Shown here piece after piece: positions 45,035 through 61,789 of a stretch of 64,000 nucleotides of DNA. Source of the stretch: Pterobdella sp. o SKG-2022 (Eukaryota > Annelida > Clitellata > Hirudinida > Piscicolidae); contig OZ038323.1 of NCBI GenBank assembly GCA_964035795.1, positions 11,074,109 through 11,138,108 of the forward strand. Direction: 5' to 3'. Both the position numbers and the translations under genes were made by a program. The notes under the pieces were generated by a model that was not told where the DNA came from, did no database searches, and saw nothing but the letters and a program-made list of their open reading frames with translations. The stretch's first letter is position 1, and the number at the start of each line of letters is the position of its first letter.

Positions 45035-45361
45035 CAAAAAGAATTTTAATAATACAAATAATGATTGAGAAATAATAATAAAAATAAAATAAAAAACAAA
45101 TAACAATAGTTTTGATTGAGAATAACAATTAACAGTGGAAAAACAATGGCTGGCCATATTAATAGTAATGATAAGCGAAAGATTAATACTGATAGAAGTT
45201 GAGATTATCGATAAGAACATCAATTTGAACAATGGCATTAGCAAATCAATAATATCTTCACAACAATGATACAAAATTAATAATAACAATAATGAAATAT
45301 AATATATATAAATAAAAACAATGATAACAACAAAGATAATCATATTCTATACCAAAATAAC

Positions 45362-45428
<67 letters not shown>

Positions 45429-45875
45429 GATAATAAAGTAATAACAATTACAAAGTTAGTAACATAAAAAATAAAAACAAAAATGAATGACGTCAAAAAA
45501 AGATGTGCCAATAAACAATCAAAAAACAACACCAAATAATGCTGTAGGTTAGTTATACAAAAAATTGTTTATATTGGAAACAATTTTGATATTGTTTTGA
45601 TACAAAAGTATCTTAAAGAAGGATGAACAACAACAAAAATAAATGAAAAACAATAATAATGATGATAATAATAAAAACAATAATAACAATAACAAAACAA
45701 AAGCGCCACGAACAACAAACAGACCAAGTCAAAACATGGCGCACTTAAGAAGGAGTAGTAGTTGCGACAATAATAACAATAATAATAAGCATAATAAGAA
45801 TAATAATAAGTATTATAATAAAACCAATGATAATAATAATAATAAGAACAATATTAATGTTACAAAGTTTAGATG
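44653..45875. other. AAT/AAC-rich low-complexity interval
   Basis: Contains (AAT)n at about 44996-45031 and 45356-45429 and a degenerate AAT/AAC stretch at 45640-45870. No supported gene. Confidence 0.6.
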
Positions 45876-49509
<3,634 letters not shown>

Positions 49510-50254
49510 GTAATGCTTTGATATAACTATTTATATTATTTTTCTTTTACTATTTGGTTTTTATTTTTATTTTTTGTGTTTATGTTTCTTATCATAAAGA
49601 TATTTTGATAGATGACGTAAGCAATAAAAACAACAATAGAGAAAATGGATTCCAAACTTTCTGTTTCCTATTTGTCTTCGATTGATTAATAACACCTGAT
49701 GATAATGATGATGATGATGATGGTGGGGGTGATGATGATGATGTTGATGATGATGATGGTGGTGGGGGGGGGTGGGAGTGATAGTGATGATGATGATGAA
49801 AATGAGAATGATGATGATGAGAATGATGAGAAGAATGAGAATGATAGTGATGATGATGACGAGGATGATGAAACTGGACAAAAGTTGTTTAGAAATAGCT
49901 AAAGTTACTGACAGTTTGAAAGTAAACAAGATCGTTTAAAAGTTAATTCAAATAATAGTTAACAAATTCTAAACGTCTGTTTCATGTCTCATGATTGAGC
50001 AGAGACATGCGAATATAACGGAGGTATCTATCATAATGTGATGTGGCAGATATCTATCAAGATAGAATATAATGATATCCACAATTATATTAAGTAGGGC
50101 ATTCCCTTGTGGTGTTGTTTGGTGGGATATCCTCATGACGTGGTATGTTATGACGTAGGTGTGGTCGTTTTTCATACTTCAGTGGGCTGCTATGTTTGGA
50201 TAAATAAATACTAATAGGAGTTAGTAGGACTGATTTGATTTGTTTATTGATAGA

Positions 50255-50366
50255 AGAACGAGTATGATTTTAACGACGTCAACGTACAATGCAATAATAA
50301 ATATGATTATATGACGTCAACATACAATACAATAACGAGTATGATTATAGTGACGTCAACTGCAAG
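50255..50366. repeat. Dispersed reverse-complement copies of the 39-bp CRE satellite
   Basis: About three copies reading gagtatgatt.. gacgtcaac.. acaatacaataac, the reverse complement of the unit at 32431-32950. Confidence 0.88.
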
Positions 50367-50502
50367 AGTTTTTGGGCCTCTTAAAAAGTACTCAAACGAG
50401 TTTATTTCTCTGTAATCTGATCTGTTATGCAGACACATCAAAATGAGGCAAAAATAGGCGTTTAATTATGTATTCTCTGTTAATATTTTATTTTTCATAT
50501 AG

Positions 50503-50567
50503 TCTATTGTATTGTATTGTATTGTATTGTAATGTATTGTATTGTCTTGTATTGTATTGTATTGTAC
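50503..50567. repeat. (ATTGT)n pentanucleotide repeat
   Basis: About 12 copies of attgt with a few changes. The same attgtattgtat motif forms part of the 39-bp satellite unit. Confidence 0.93.
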
Positions 50568-52590
50568 TGCCTCGAAGCATGATTGGCGTTAAAGTCTTAT
50601 AACAGGAGTTGCTGAAACGTTAAGTCTTTGAATGGGAAGTTGGTCTGATGTTTTTGTAAATATACAAAATAAATATTCCAAATGTCATTTTGTAGCGCTG
50701 AACAGTTTAAAAATGTAACATCTTTGTTTAAAAGTTATCGTGTTGGAAAAGGAAACACTTTGTATGGTTTCATTATTGTATTCAACTTTGTGGCATCTTA
50801 AACTTAAATAATTTTGTTCTAGAGAGTTATTTTAGTGTTATCTATTTGTGTTTAATCGGTTAGTTTTTAATAAATTGGTTATTAATTAGATTTCACATGT
50901 CGTTTGTGCTGCTTGTTACATATGTTATAAAAGTCGTGTCATCACAGCGGGTGACGGTGTTTTGAGCTTAAAAATAATAACAAAAATAATAAAACTAAAA
51001 TTTTTTTTTTTAAAAAAATTTTGAAATTAATTATATTGTGAAATAATTTTTAAAAGGCATTAAAACCTTGGTTATCATGGCGTGTTGAAACAAAGAAGAT
51101 CGATCCATTACTCATATAATATCACCCAGCACGTGGTGCGTGTGCTATTGTGTGCCTGTGTGTGTGTTACATCCATGTAGGTGGATCCTTGTGCGTGCAT
51201 GGAACGTCCGTGTGATGGTGTTTGCCGTCTCCTTTGTAAAACTCTCAGTTTGTGCTTCCAATTTGCATTCATAGCAAATCTTTCTACAAGATCATCATCA
51301 TTACTACCTCTTCGTCGTCGTCGTCTTTATTTTGACCCCTGTTGATTTCCCACGCACTTGAGATCATTATCATGGCGGTAAAGTCAGCTGATATATTGAT
51401 TTTTTGTCATCCATTCTTCAATCCATCATTTGTTGGCCTTCAAACGTTTCTTTAATCTGATAATAAAACACTGCAACTTCATCACCTGCTCCAGCATTAT
51501 AAGCATCTTCAAACCATCAGCTTTCAACTTTATTCACCAGCTATATCTAACCTATTGTTGTCACCATACCATCTTTATTCTTTTTCCCATTTTTTCATCT
51601 TTCACTCTCTTTTTATTCTTTTAATCATCTTTCTCTTCCTCCTCATCATTACCTTCCATCTCCCACCCTAAGTGACACCGGTATTGATTGCAGTTTATGC
51701 ACATAAAACATTATTGAATTATCGGGTGCATGACAATAGAACATCACATCAGTACATCAGCGCCACAACATGGTGAATGTCCTGGAAGACTTGATTATTA
51801 TCCACCAATATATAGTGTTTAAGGCGCCAAAAAAATCTGAGGCACTGTAGTAATGAGGGATTAGCTACAGTAGAATGTTATAAAAGACAATGGCATACCA
51901 GTTTTCTTGAAGCTTTTGGTTCATCTGAGCTCACCCTCATATTTTGGGCTGATATTTCAGTGGCTAATACAATGTATTAAGCAGAATACCCTGAGAGATG
52001 TGTTGTGTATTATGGGTATCAGCACTGTAGACGGTTTGATGAATTATATATGTTAATTCTATTGATTTAAGTTGAGATATTATGGTTAAGCATTGAAAAC
52101 ATTAGATGCAGTGGTAAACGCATAATCAATACAATTAAAACGCCAACTGTCCCTTTAAACCAACAAAAAACAAGGTAAACAGTATAAAGTTCAAAAGCAA
52201 GTATCAATTTTATGGAAAAATTAAAGAAAAGGTCATGACCTGTTTAAATCCTCAACAGGAAATTCTAGGTCACATGTCGCCATTAAATGACTCTGTTATC
52301 AAAATTGTGTCTCATTTATTTAAATGCTTCAGTTTTGCACAATACCAAATCGGATGTGGGTGTTATATTATTTCAGAATGGTATAGTCACAGTGGTATTG
52401 CTATTGTATTATATGTATATTTTGTTTTTGAAATATTGTATTATGTAAAGACACGGTATTTTTTTGGTATTTTCTGCAGTATAAATGGTATAATATTATT
52501 ATAAATATGAATTACTTCATAAATAGCTTTAGATTATTTGTTGTAACTAACACCCAACAAACACAGACGGGCATCAAAATTGAAAACCCA

Positions 52591-55500
52591 ATGAAAACCA
52601 CGCCCATTTTTCATTTTACCACACCCACCTACCTCACCCTCCTCTTCCACCTCACCATCATCATCCTTTCCTCCACACCACCAACGTCTGGATCAATGGA
52701 AGACAGCCATAAAATTGGAGAAGGTAAGGGTTGTTTGGTGGAATAAATAGAGTTTTGTAGCAGCTGAGGCGCTCAGTGTATCTTTTTCACGCACTGTTGT
52801 TTTTTTGTTGTCATTTCGTTTTTTATTCTTTTATAAACTTTTATTTTAATTTTACTTGTTAGTATTGTTTTATATTTCTCCTTATTTTTTTAATCCCCAT
52901 TTAATTCAGTGGCTTAGAAACTCTTGGAGTTAATACCACTATAATCATATTCGTTATTGTATTGTATTCATACAGTATCATTCTTATAACTTTTATTTTC
53001 CGTTATCCATTACCTTACCGGATATTGTTATGCATTTAAACATTACGAATGCCATTTTTTTTCTTCAAATTACAGTTCTTAAGACAAGCTAGGTGCGTTG
53101 CAATAAGTCCCACTAAAAAGTTTGATTTCATTTTGAAGAAAGCCCCGATGAGAATCCTAACGTTGATTTATTTCATAAACGTTCTACAATGGCAAATTTT
53201 CAAAACAAGGGCGTTATATTTACTACACATTGGAGATGTGGGATTTTAGGAGTGCCAAGATTTTATAATATTACTGATAGGATTCAAAATAATGCATCTA
53301 GAGTCCGCTTTAACCACCAAAATCAACCACTACCCGTCATACCCTGCCAACCAAACACAACTTCCCAACCCTCCAACACACCCCAAATTTCCACATAATT
53401 CCAATTTAGATGAAATCAAGTTGTATCGAGAGATGAAGAACAAGACAGTCTTTGAGGGTGAAGCTTTGATCCTCAATTGTGAGATTACTGGAGATCCTCT
53501 GCCTAGGTGGGAGAAGGAGGGGTGGTAATGATGATGGTGGTTGGGAAGGTGATAGCGATGTTGATGGTGGTGGGAAAGATGATGGTGATGATGATGGGAG
53601 GAGATGAAAAATGTGGTGTGGGAGATGATGATGGGAGAAGGAGGTGGTGGAGATGATGAGTGGGAGGGGGGGAGGGGATGGTAGCACTATAAACAATCTT
53701 GCGATGCTCATCTGTTGAGACTTTTAACAACCAGGTACAAATGGCTGAAGGATGGAGAAAAGGTAGATAGGAGGAGTAAAAAGATAAAGGCGATGGAGTG
53801 GGGCTCAAGGTGGAAATTGTCTTTGTTGCAGTGTTAAATTTGCTATAAAGCTTGGAGAGTTTTTATAGATTGGGTTTATTTATAGGGTTTTATTTTATTC
53901 TTAAGATTGAGAATAGCTTCTGTTACCTTGTCGGATTCAGGGCTCTATAACTGCACAGGTTGGAAGAGTTTAATTTTGAAGTAAAAAATTATAATTTGAA
54001 AACAAAAATACACAGACATAAACAACCAAAATAATACACACAAAAAAGAAAAAACTGAAAAACACATAAATACCCAAAAGTACATAAACACACCAGGAAG
54101 CAACAGCAAGGGATCACACTCCACATACTCCTACATCACCGTCGTTAAGGGTTCATACTTACTCATCTCCCCTCTGATTGCTGAATCTTATTATATAAAG
54201 AAATAAAAAAATGACAGCATGATTATGTAGCGCTAAAATAGCATTTAAGGCGCTGAAGGCTTGCAAAACCGGGGTTCGAACTGTGAATCCTGTGATTATC
54301 ACTCAAATATTCTCCAACTAAGCCATTAAAAATGCTAAATATGACGTCATTTAACGCCATTTTAATTTTTGATGACGTATCCATCATCAACAGGAAAGAG
54401 CACCAGCAGATCAGCGGTGAGGCTTCTTGACGATGAGGACGAAGACGACGATGATGACTCGATATTGCTTGATAATGATCTCGACAGCTCCCTGGATGAC
54501 ACGTGAGTGATTTTGAATTCATTGGAAAACAACTAGTCTGCACTTTATGTTTTGTGGAGAGCTCTTGTAAGGTGTATGATTCAAACATGCTGCATTGTAG
54601 ATGTTTATTATTACAGTAACATAAGCACTATATTAAGGAGAAATCTAATACAGTGACTTGCGCTTCAAGATCAGTAAGTCTTCGGGAAGTTAAAAATTTT
54701 TATAAAAATTTTCATGAAAATTATTCTCAAGAAGCACGTTCGAACAAAGACAGACTTTTCTTGAAGACAAGTGCAGACTGATTGGGTGCATTCGAATAAA
54801 ATCTAAAAAATTATTTGCTTTCTTATTTTCAAATTTTTATCACATTTTATCGTGAATCGAATATTCTTCATCATTCCCAACATTAGCTTTTCACACTCAG
54901 CTTTGAAATGCCATTAAAACTAAAATGAAAAACAAATTAATATAGTAATACTTCCTGAAAATCATAAAAACTAGAAAAAACTGATCCAAAAACTTTCAAA
55001 ATCACTACTCCTACACACACACATACACACAAAATAACAAGAGCACTCCAACACACCCTCCCAGAGGCGAAGGCATATGTGAACCATATGTGGGCAGAGT
55101 TTGTGCCCCATTTCTGACCAATAAAAATATCTTCGTGTATGATATCTCTCACCAAGAGCTCAACGAGGACTGGCTGGGAGGTTTGAAGCTATTTATATTT
55201 ATTTATGTTTAGTATTAGTTATGTGTTTTCATAAGAATTTGTGTACAGGAATTTAATTAGTAGATAAACATGTGAAGTTTGTAAGTTTTGCTTGTTGGTT
55301 CACACTCTAGAAAAACAACGTCATGAAACTTAAAAAACGCTTGTAACTTTCAATGGTATGAAACTCAAAGTTCATAGCACTTAAAAATACAATTCTCAAT
55401 CATTCCACCCACCTCCATGGCATTTTCCTCCCTCCCCCCACCACTTTGACAGGAATGGTGAACAAACTGAGTGCATCAAAGGAGATCTCAGAACAGTGCA

Positions 55501-58434
55501 AAACATCCCTCAGTGCATCTCTCTGTCTTTTCTCCTTCCCCACCTGCGCTCAAACCAGTTCGTTTAATCTAGAAATTAATAGATACGTCTTTATTTACTT
55601 ATCAAAGAAACTTTAACATTTTTTTTTTAAATCAATATAATAAAACTAGATTTAGTTATTTTTTTGAATGTCGATAACAAGAATAACATGCCCTAACAAA
55701 CCCTTAATACTGTCTCACACCGATCCCAGGTGCCGATCGGAGACAGAAGGTGGACGAGGGGCAGGCTAAAAAGTTATGCAGAGATGAGTGTGAGGCGGTG
55801 AAAAATGTGCATTGTTACGAGGAGATGAAACAGATCCATAGAAACAGTCCCAAAGACATGCTTCTGCACATGAACAAGAAGGAGGCCCTCAGAACCAGTA
55901 TGTTGTGGGTGCTTTGGTTGAGACAACTATCCTCTTTTTCGTATGTAAAAAACCTAATCAAAAATTTGCATAAACTCTTAATTAATAGTTATTAAAAGCA
56001 TCTGAGAGATTTAAACGTTGGAATGTCAACACACCTACAGTCTTCAACACCACTGACTGCACATCTCTGCCTTCAACAACTAACAGACAGAAATGCAGCT
56101 CGGCTGGAATTCCTCTCACGCCTTTCCACCCACGTACCTATCTTTCTATAGTTTTTATTGATTTTTTCATTCCTAAATGTTTTCTATGACTAGTATTTCA
56201 AATTAGGAAGACAACACTGTTTTTGTAAATCACATTATAAAATGAAACAAGCTTCAAATTTTATTTTGAATATAACTAAGCTTTAAAAATAAAACAACTC
56301 CTTACAACAGAAGAGACTTGTTACCATGGAGACGGGTCCAAGTACTTGGGCACTCAGAGTGTAACATTATCAGGAAAGACATGTGTCTCATGGAACCTGC
56401 TCTTGCCGAGATTCGAACCCTCTCTCTTCGGATTTGTTCTTAGTATGAGACTTTATATGTTTTGCTTATTGAACACCAAACGAACTATAAATAGTAGTAG
56501 TACAGTAATTTTATTATCACTATAATAATTTGAAAATTATTTTCGCCATTATTATCATTAATGATAAAAATAAATAATAATAATAATTAACACAACGATT
56601 GCACCACTCAGTGACTCACAACTTCTGTCGCAACACCAACTCCACCATGACCACACCCTGGTGCTACGTCAGCAGAGGTGGCGCCTATGTCAAAGAAACG
56701 TGTGCTATTGCTCCTTGCGGTACAACTAAACGATGCAATTTTATTGAATTATTATTTTGGTTGTTTTTATATTGCTAATAAAAATACATGCATTCATACA
56801 CAGACGAAACTAAAAACAATCGCAAGATGTCGCTAATGCTGATGGTGCCTTGTGTTTTGTTGCTTGTCCTGTTGTTCTCTGTTGTGATTGTTGCCAAAAT
56901 AAAGAAGAACAAATCAAAACAGAAAAAGGCTGGTTTTTTTAGTAGTTTTTTTTACAGAAATCGAGTACCTTCAGATTTTATTACATCAAAGATTATATTT
57001 ATAAACAAGGTTCAATGTACAACCACTCCTAAAAAATCAAACTTATGTTTTGTTGTTTAACTGTATTTCCCACACCTATTACATCAGACTCAAGAGAGCA
57101 ACAAGGCCCTTTTGTCCAAACAGTCTCCTTCCAGGGTCCTGCCCCACATCTCGCCATCTGGAGTGGCTCTCACCTTTGAGATGTTTGAAGGAAAGTTTGG
57201 AAAAGTTTACAAAGGTGATTTGGTGTCTGCAACAAAAAAAAAAGCCACTCACGTCATTATCCTAACGCTTGACTCTTCACACGGGCTTGCTATGCAGGTA
57301 GGATCCATGGAGTGTTTGAATGTATATATAGGGTTCAAATTATATCGTAACACTAATTTGGGTATTGTTAGTTAGTCAAATAAACTCTTTATATCGGGGT
57401 ATTCTTAATTGTTATAATACACGTGATAACAGAGTGACTTTTGGGATGAGGTGGAAGGGTTGATTCGTCTGCAACACAGCAACATCACTGCAGCTGTAGC
57501 AGTCAACAAAACAATCCCCTCTTACTTTGCAGTCTTTGAAGGCTCTTCCCACGGAACTCTGAACGAATATTTGAGAAATAACTCTCACTTGATCGATACT
57601 CAATGCTTGGATGTTTCCAATATTATTCGTACTTCTATCCTGCCACCTCCTGTGCTTGTCTCTGTTTCTGTGCAAGTTTTAAGTGCAATTGAATACCTTC
57701 ACTCCCATGACCACACACACAACCACATCAACACACTTAATGTTTTTGTGTGTGAGAATGGTTTGGTGAAGTTATCTTTAGTGACTCCATCTCAGGGACT
57801 GTACTATTGCAAGGTGGGTGGGAGGACTTTGTTGCTAAGGTGGACAGCTCCAGAAGTTCTCTTGGGGCAGAACTTTTCCCAGAAAAGTGACATATGGTCA
57901 GTTGGGGTTCTTTTGTGGGAGATATACAGTTGTGCAGATGTACCCTACAAAGCCCACACAGACCTCGAGGTGGTTGAAATGGTGAAATGCATGAAGGTCT
58001 TACCTTCTCCTCTACATTGTCCTTCCTTCATCTACTCCCTCATGGTGCAATGCTGGCACAAAAACCCCCTGAGCAGACCTCTAGCCTCTGAAGTGCTGAC
58101 AACCTTGAGAGGAATGTGGAATGAACTTTCCAACACAAACTCTGCCACACAATCATCCAGCTCTGAGAAAAGCCAGCAGACTCTTGAGCAATATAAATTT
58201 GCTTATGACTGCCAACCACTAGTGGCTCTACCGAATATTAACCACCACCCCAACAACCAACCACCACACTTCCCATACCAACCACTCAACAGTCTTATGC
58301 CTTCTTCATCTATTTCTCAAAAGTCATCTCATTCTTCATCCACTGCTAACTCTAAAGATAAATTCAAACATGAAGATACACCGAAACTATTTGGATTTTT
58401 TAATAAAGATTTGTATAATGAACAGATTATTTGA
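52591..58434 (+). CDS. ROR: ROR-like receptor with degenerate (pseudo)kinase domain, 15 exons, complete
   Basis: Exons: 52591-52723, 53302-53506, 53735-53832, 53917-53958, 54097-54150, 54394-54502, 55065-55180, 55453-55557, 55730-55897, 56041-56133, 56311-56442, 56612-56719, 56804-57009, 57088-57297, 57433-58434; 926 aa (human ROR1 937). Order: signal peptide (1 to about 35), Ig domain (about 65-177: LNCEITGDPLP, DSGLYNC), acidic linker, Frizzled CRD (about 214-374: EGICEPYVGRVCAPF, KKLCRDECEAVKNVHC), kringle (375-454: CYHGDGSKYLG, FCRNTNSTMTTPWCY), TM (about 465-487) and kinase fold. In the kinase domain VAIK is VIIL (Leu582), HRD is HNH (His691), and DFG/DLG is LVT (Leu709); Asn696, RWTAPE and DIWSVGVLLWE remain. 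A Ser/Pro-rich tail ends the protein. Expected role: Wnt5-type co-receptor without phosphotransfer. Confidence 0.93.
54232..54330 (-). repeat. tRNA-Ile-like sequence with Pol III A and B boxes (SINE head or tRNA relic) in ROR intron 5
   Basis: On the minus strand: box A-like TGGCTTAGTTGG, a TTTGAGTGATAATCACA segment resembling an anticodon arm with GAT in the loop, then box B-like AGTTCGAACCC. Acceptor and T stems do not pair properly, so this is not a working tRNA gene. A tRNA-derived SINE head or a decayed tRNA copy is more likely. Confidence 0.5.
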
Positions 58435-58742
58435 GGTTCAAATACATCACGACTCTTTTTTTAGCTATTGCATATTTTGATGCTTTTACTGACAAGCTTT
58501 TTAACTTTTTTTCATTTTATTCATTTACAAAACCTGTTTTAATCAATGTAGCATTCAAAAATTCAAAGCTCAGGATTTTATAGATTTTGTGTGACATTTA
58601 TCAACTCAGTCTCAATGTTTCACATTCATCTAGCAGTTTTTGTGTTTTATAAATTTTACATATAAAATTATATACATCATGTTATATAAATAAATGGTTT
58701 TTGGATACTGACATGTTGAACAACAAAAATTGAGTGTAGTTT
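58435..58742. other. Convergent 3' spacer, ROR-like / small membrane protein gene
   Basis: 308 bp, A/T-rich, with AATAAA-type signals near 58687-58695 for the ROR-like transcript. The facing gene ends at 58743, so the 3' ends probably overlap. Confidence 0.5.
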
Positions 58743-59006
58743 TCAGAGATTCTTGTTCTTTTTGAACCAATCTTCAGCAACATCTTCAAGGTGTAAAGAA
58801 TTTTCTTTGATGGTGAATCGTCTGTCGTTTTTGCTCATTGTCAAAATTTTCATCATTGCTCTTTCTTGCAGCATAAGTTCCCATCCGAAATACAAAACAA
58901 AAACAAGACAGAGTATAACCATTATCACCAGAAAGTTCCCAAATTTACCTTTCATGATGTTGGCAAATGCCGGTTTTCTAATTAAAAAAGAAATCATTTT
59001 CCACAA
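58743..59006 (-). CDS. Small single-pass membrane protein, unrecognised (87 aa)
   Basis: Single-exon ORF on the minus strand from ATG at 59006. A basic N-terminus (MWKMISFLIRKPAF) is followed by one clear hydrophobic segment (FLVIMVILCLVFVLYFGWEL) and a charged tail ending EDWFKKNKNL. Length and layout resemble small mitochondrial or ER integral proteins, but I do not recognise the family. A second ATG 18 codons in (MKGKFGNF) could be the real start. Its divergent partner at 59271 lies only 264 bp away, as is usual for real genes in this window. It could be the last exon of a longer gene. Confidence 0.55.
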   Translation of the reverse strand: MWKMISFLIRKPAFANIMKGKFGNFLVIMVILCLVFVLYFGWELMLQERAMMKILTMSKNDRRFTIKENSLHLEDVAEDWFKKNKNL

Positions 59007-59270
59007 GCAAATTTCATAAATTTTATAAGCAAAAAAATTTAAAACTTGACCACTGTAACAGTAGCAGCCTACAAATCATAAACTACATTACGAGGCTTTT
59101 GTTTACACAGTAATTATTACGTGGTGATGCAGATGATATTGACAAATCTGATAAGAATATTTACTTTTCAATGAATAGAATTGTTTAAATAAAAATTTTG
59201 ACATACGAAAATATTTTGACATTGAATGATTAGATTGATTTTCGTATCACCTAGGCAGCCATAGACAACT
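59007..59270. promoter_or_regulatory. 264-bp divergent intergenic region
   Basis: Separates the starts of the small membrane protein (minus) and the coiled-coil protein (plus). A/T-rich. No motif can be named. Confidence 0.4.
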
Positions 59271-59757
59271 ATGACTTCGATTGACGATCGCTTGAAGAAG
59301 GCAAATTTAATCAGATCTTACAGAATAAAAGATAAGTTGTAAGTCGATAATAATTTGAAAAATCGAGTTTTTGAAATTCTTTTCATATTGTTTTGACAGA
59401 ATAAAACAATTAGAAAGCCAACTTTCTCCAATCAAAAAACAAGATGATGATTTTGATGAGCTACAAAGTGAAGATATTCAAAATTCATTTTTAAAATAAT
59501 GAATAACTGAATGAAAAATAATTTTCATAGATGAACTTGATAAAAACTTGGAAAAGCTAAAGTTCTGCAATGATAACTTGCGAAATTTTGTAAATTCTCA
59601 ACACTATGGACCCAAAAGTAAATTTAACAATATTTATACTGTGCATAATAATCAAATGTCTTACAGCAATGAAAAAGATCGAAGCTCTGACGACCTACCT
59701 ACAAACCCGTCTCAGCACTTATCAACAAGAATTCACTACACAGTTCGTCATTCATAA
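59271..59757 (+). CDS. Small coiled-coil protein, unrecognised, 3 exons (120 aa)
   Basis: Exons: 59271-59338 (ends in a perfect GTAAGT donor), 59400-59467, 59531-59757. The protein begins MTSIDDRLKKANLIRSYRIK, is rich in Lys, Gln, Asn and Asp, and is mostly predicted helix (IKQLESQLSPIKK, ELDKNLEKLKF). Frame and phase are consistent across both introns. The C-terminal end is uncertain: a further exon near 59878-59930 could add a helical tail (LKMLEREERKLERELR, then stop) if a donor inside exon 3 is used. No family recognised and no TM segment. Confidence 0.5.
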
Positions 59758-61789
59758 TTTTTCCAAGCTGCCATATTAACTGTTTCCTTTAAAATTCTAT
59801 TTTCTGCTTATGAAACAGTCTGTGAATGGCTTTCCCTTGTAGCCATATCAACCAACAATGTTGAACGTTTTATGCCACAGACTCAAGATGTTGGAGCGAG
59901 AAGAAAGAAAATTGGAGAGAGAGTTGAGATAGCTTCAAAAACCACACGAATAAACTTTAAAATTTTATTTAAAAAATAAACCTTGGAAACTGAAATGTGG
60001 AAATATGCTGAAAAGCATTACATAGGTGAGCAAAACTAAAAACTAAGAGTGGACAATCAAATATTTTGAGTTACTCTGATGAAATTGTTTGTTCAAGTCT
60101 GTGTGGCAAAAAACAATTATTCAAAGTGTTCTATCTGATTATAAAAACTAATTAGAGATAAATATTATATTTCAAGTACAATAAAATTGTAAATAATGAT
60201 AAAGTTAAAAATGGAAAATTAATGCAATACAAAACGAGGTGATAGAATAAAAACAAAAGAAATAATCTTTGAAAAGTTCATCAATACTGTGGAACAATCA
60301 AAAAAAATCACTAAAAAAAGTGTAAAAATGCAACAAAATCAAGAATTTTGATTTAAACCGTTTGAAAACACGATCACAACTCATAACAACTTCTCAAAAC
60401 TTATAAGCTCTCCTCATAACATTAGTGCAACTCCATAACGATTTACATTATTAATAATCTTCAACAAATAACATTGTCCTCACGAATAATAATAGTTACA
60501 ACTTATAATGATACGAGTTTATAATGATATTTAATGAATAATATTAGCAAAAATATCTCAATTAATACCATCAAAAATAATTTCAAGGGGAGTCTAGACT
60601 GATAAATAAAATAAAATAATAATTTAAAATAAAATAATAATTTAAAATAAAATAATAATTTAAAATAAAACAATAATATAAAATAAAACAATAATATAAA
60701 ATAAAATAATAATATATGCAGGTGGTGACACAAGGAGCGCAGCTTTATCAAAGATAATTTTTGCATCTAAAAACACGTAATGACTAAAATCTGCTCATAA
60801 TCTCAAATAATCTAATCTTTGTAAACCACTAAAAATAAGGCATTGATAAGAATGTGTGATATGTCAAAATGTTGGTGATCATGGCATGATTGTGGTGATG
60901 ACAAAGTGATGATGCTAATGATGGTGATAATGGATTAGTGGTGATGATGATGATGACATGCTTTTGAAGAGGATGATAACAAAATGATGGTGATGTTAAA
61001 ACATCGAAAAGTGTTAGGTAGTTGTGGATACTGAACAATGAAAATGGTGTTCACAAAATTATGATATGTGATGATATGATGCTGAATATAACAAATATGA
61101 TATGCCGATGGTTTGGTGTTGATTATGATGTGGTGAAGAAGAAAAAAAAAAGGGATGGCGATGAAAAGAATGATGACGATGATGATGTAAAAGATGATGA
61201 TGGCGAAACTGGAAAATGGTGGTGGTGATGTTAAAGATGACGATAGTGATATATGATGATGATACTGATGAGTGATGCCCCACCCTTGGCAAAGAAAACG
61301 GGCTGTAAAAAAGATTTGATTTGGTGAAAACAATAATGATGATGATGATGATGATAATGATGGAGAGACTATAATGTTGTTGATGATGTCGATACGGATA
61401 ATGATGATGATGGAAATGATGAAATCAATCATTTTTTTAAAGACTATAAACTTTGGCGCAAATTGTATAAACGTCAAAAAATACTTTCAATGAAACAAAA
61501 ATAGAAAAAGATAATACTTAAGGCAGATGTATCGGTGGGTGAGTATGGGTGGTTGGTGGGTGGGTGGTTGGATGGATGTTTGATTGGTGGGTGGGTCTAG
61601 AAAGGGTATTTGTAGATGGCGGAAAGGTGGATGTGAATGGTAAAGGTGGAATGGTTGGTAAAAAGGATGAGTGGAGGAAGGGTCTTTGTGGGTGATGAAA
61701 AAGGTGGGATGGTTGACATGAATGAAAAACGGGTGTAAGTAATGAGATGAGGTATGGATGGATGGATGAGTATGTTGATGATGGAACGA
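59758..61789. other. Gene-poor, low-complexity interval
   Basis: Apart from the possible extra exon near 59878-59930, I see only A/T-rich sequence, an (ataaaataataatttaaa)n-type run at about 60603-60712, and GAT/GATG-rich stretches at 60880-61420. No supported gene. Confidence 0.55.

Larger units (their letters stand above)
49510..52590. other. Gene-poor interval upstream of the ROR-like gene
   Basis: Holds a GAT/GGGT-rich run (49695-49870), 39-bp satellite copies (listed separately) and ATTGT repeats. Otherwise A/T-rich with short accidental ORFs. The last few hundred bases should contain the ROR promoter. An in-frame ATG at 52507 precedes the chosen start. Confidence 0.5.

Noticed and set aside
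56395..56425. Box B-like GGGTTCGAATC on the minus strand inside a ROR exon
   Set aside because: It lies in the well-supported kringle exon, and no box A or stems are found upstream; probably chance.
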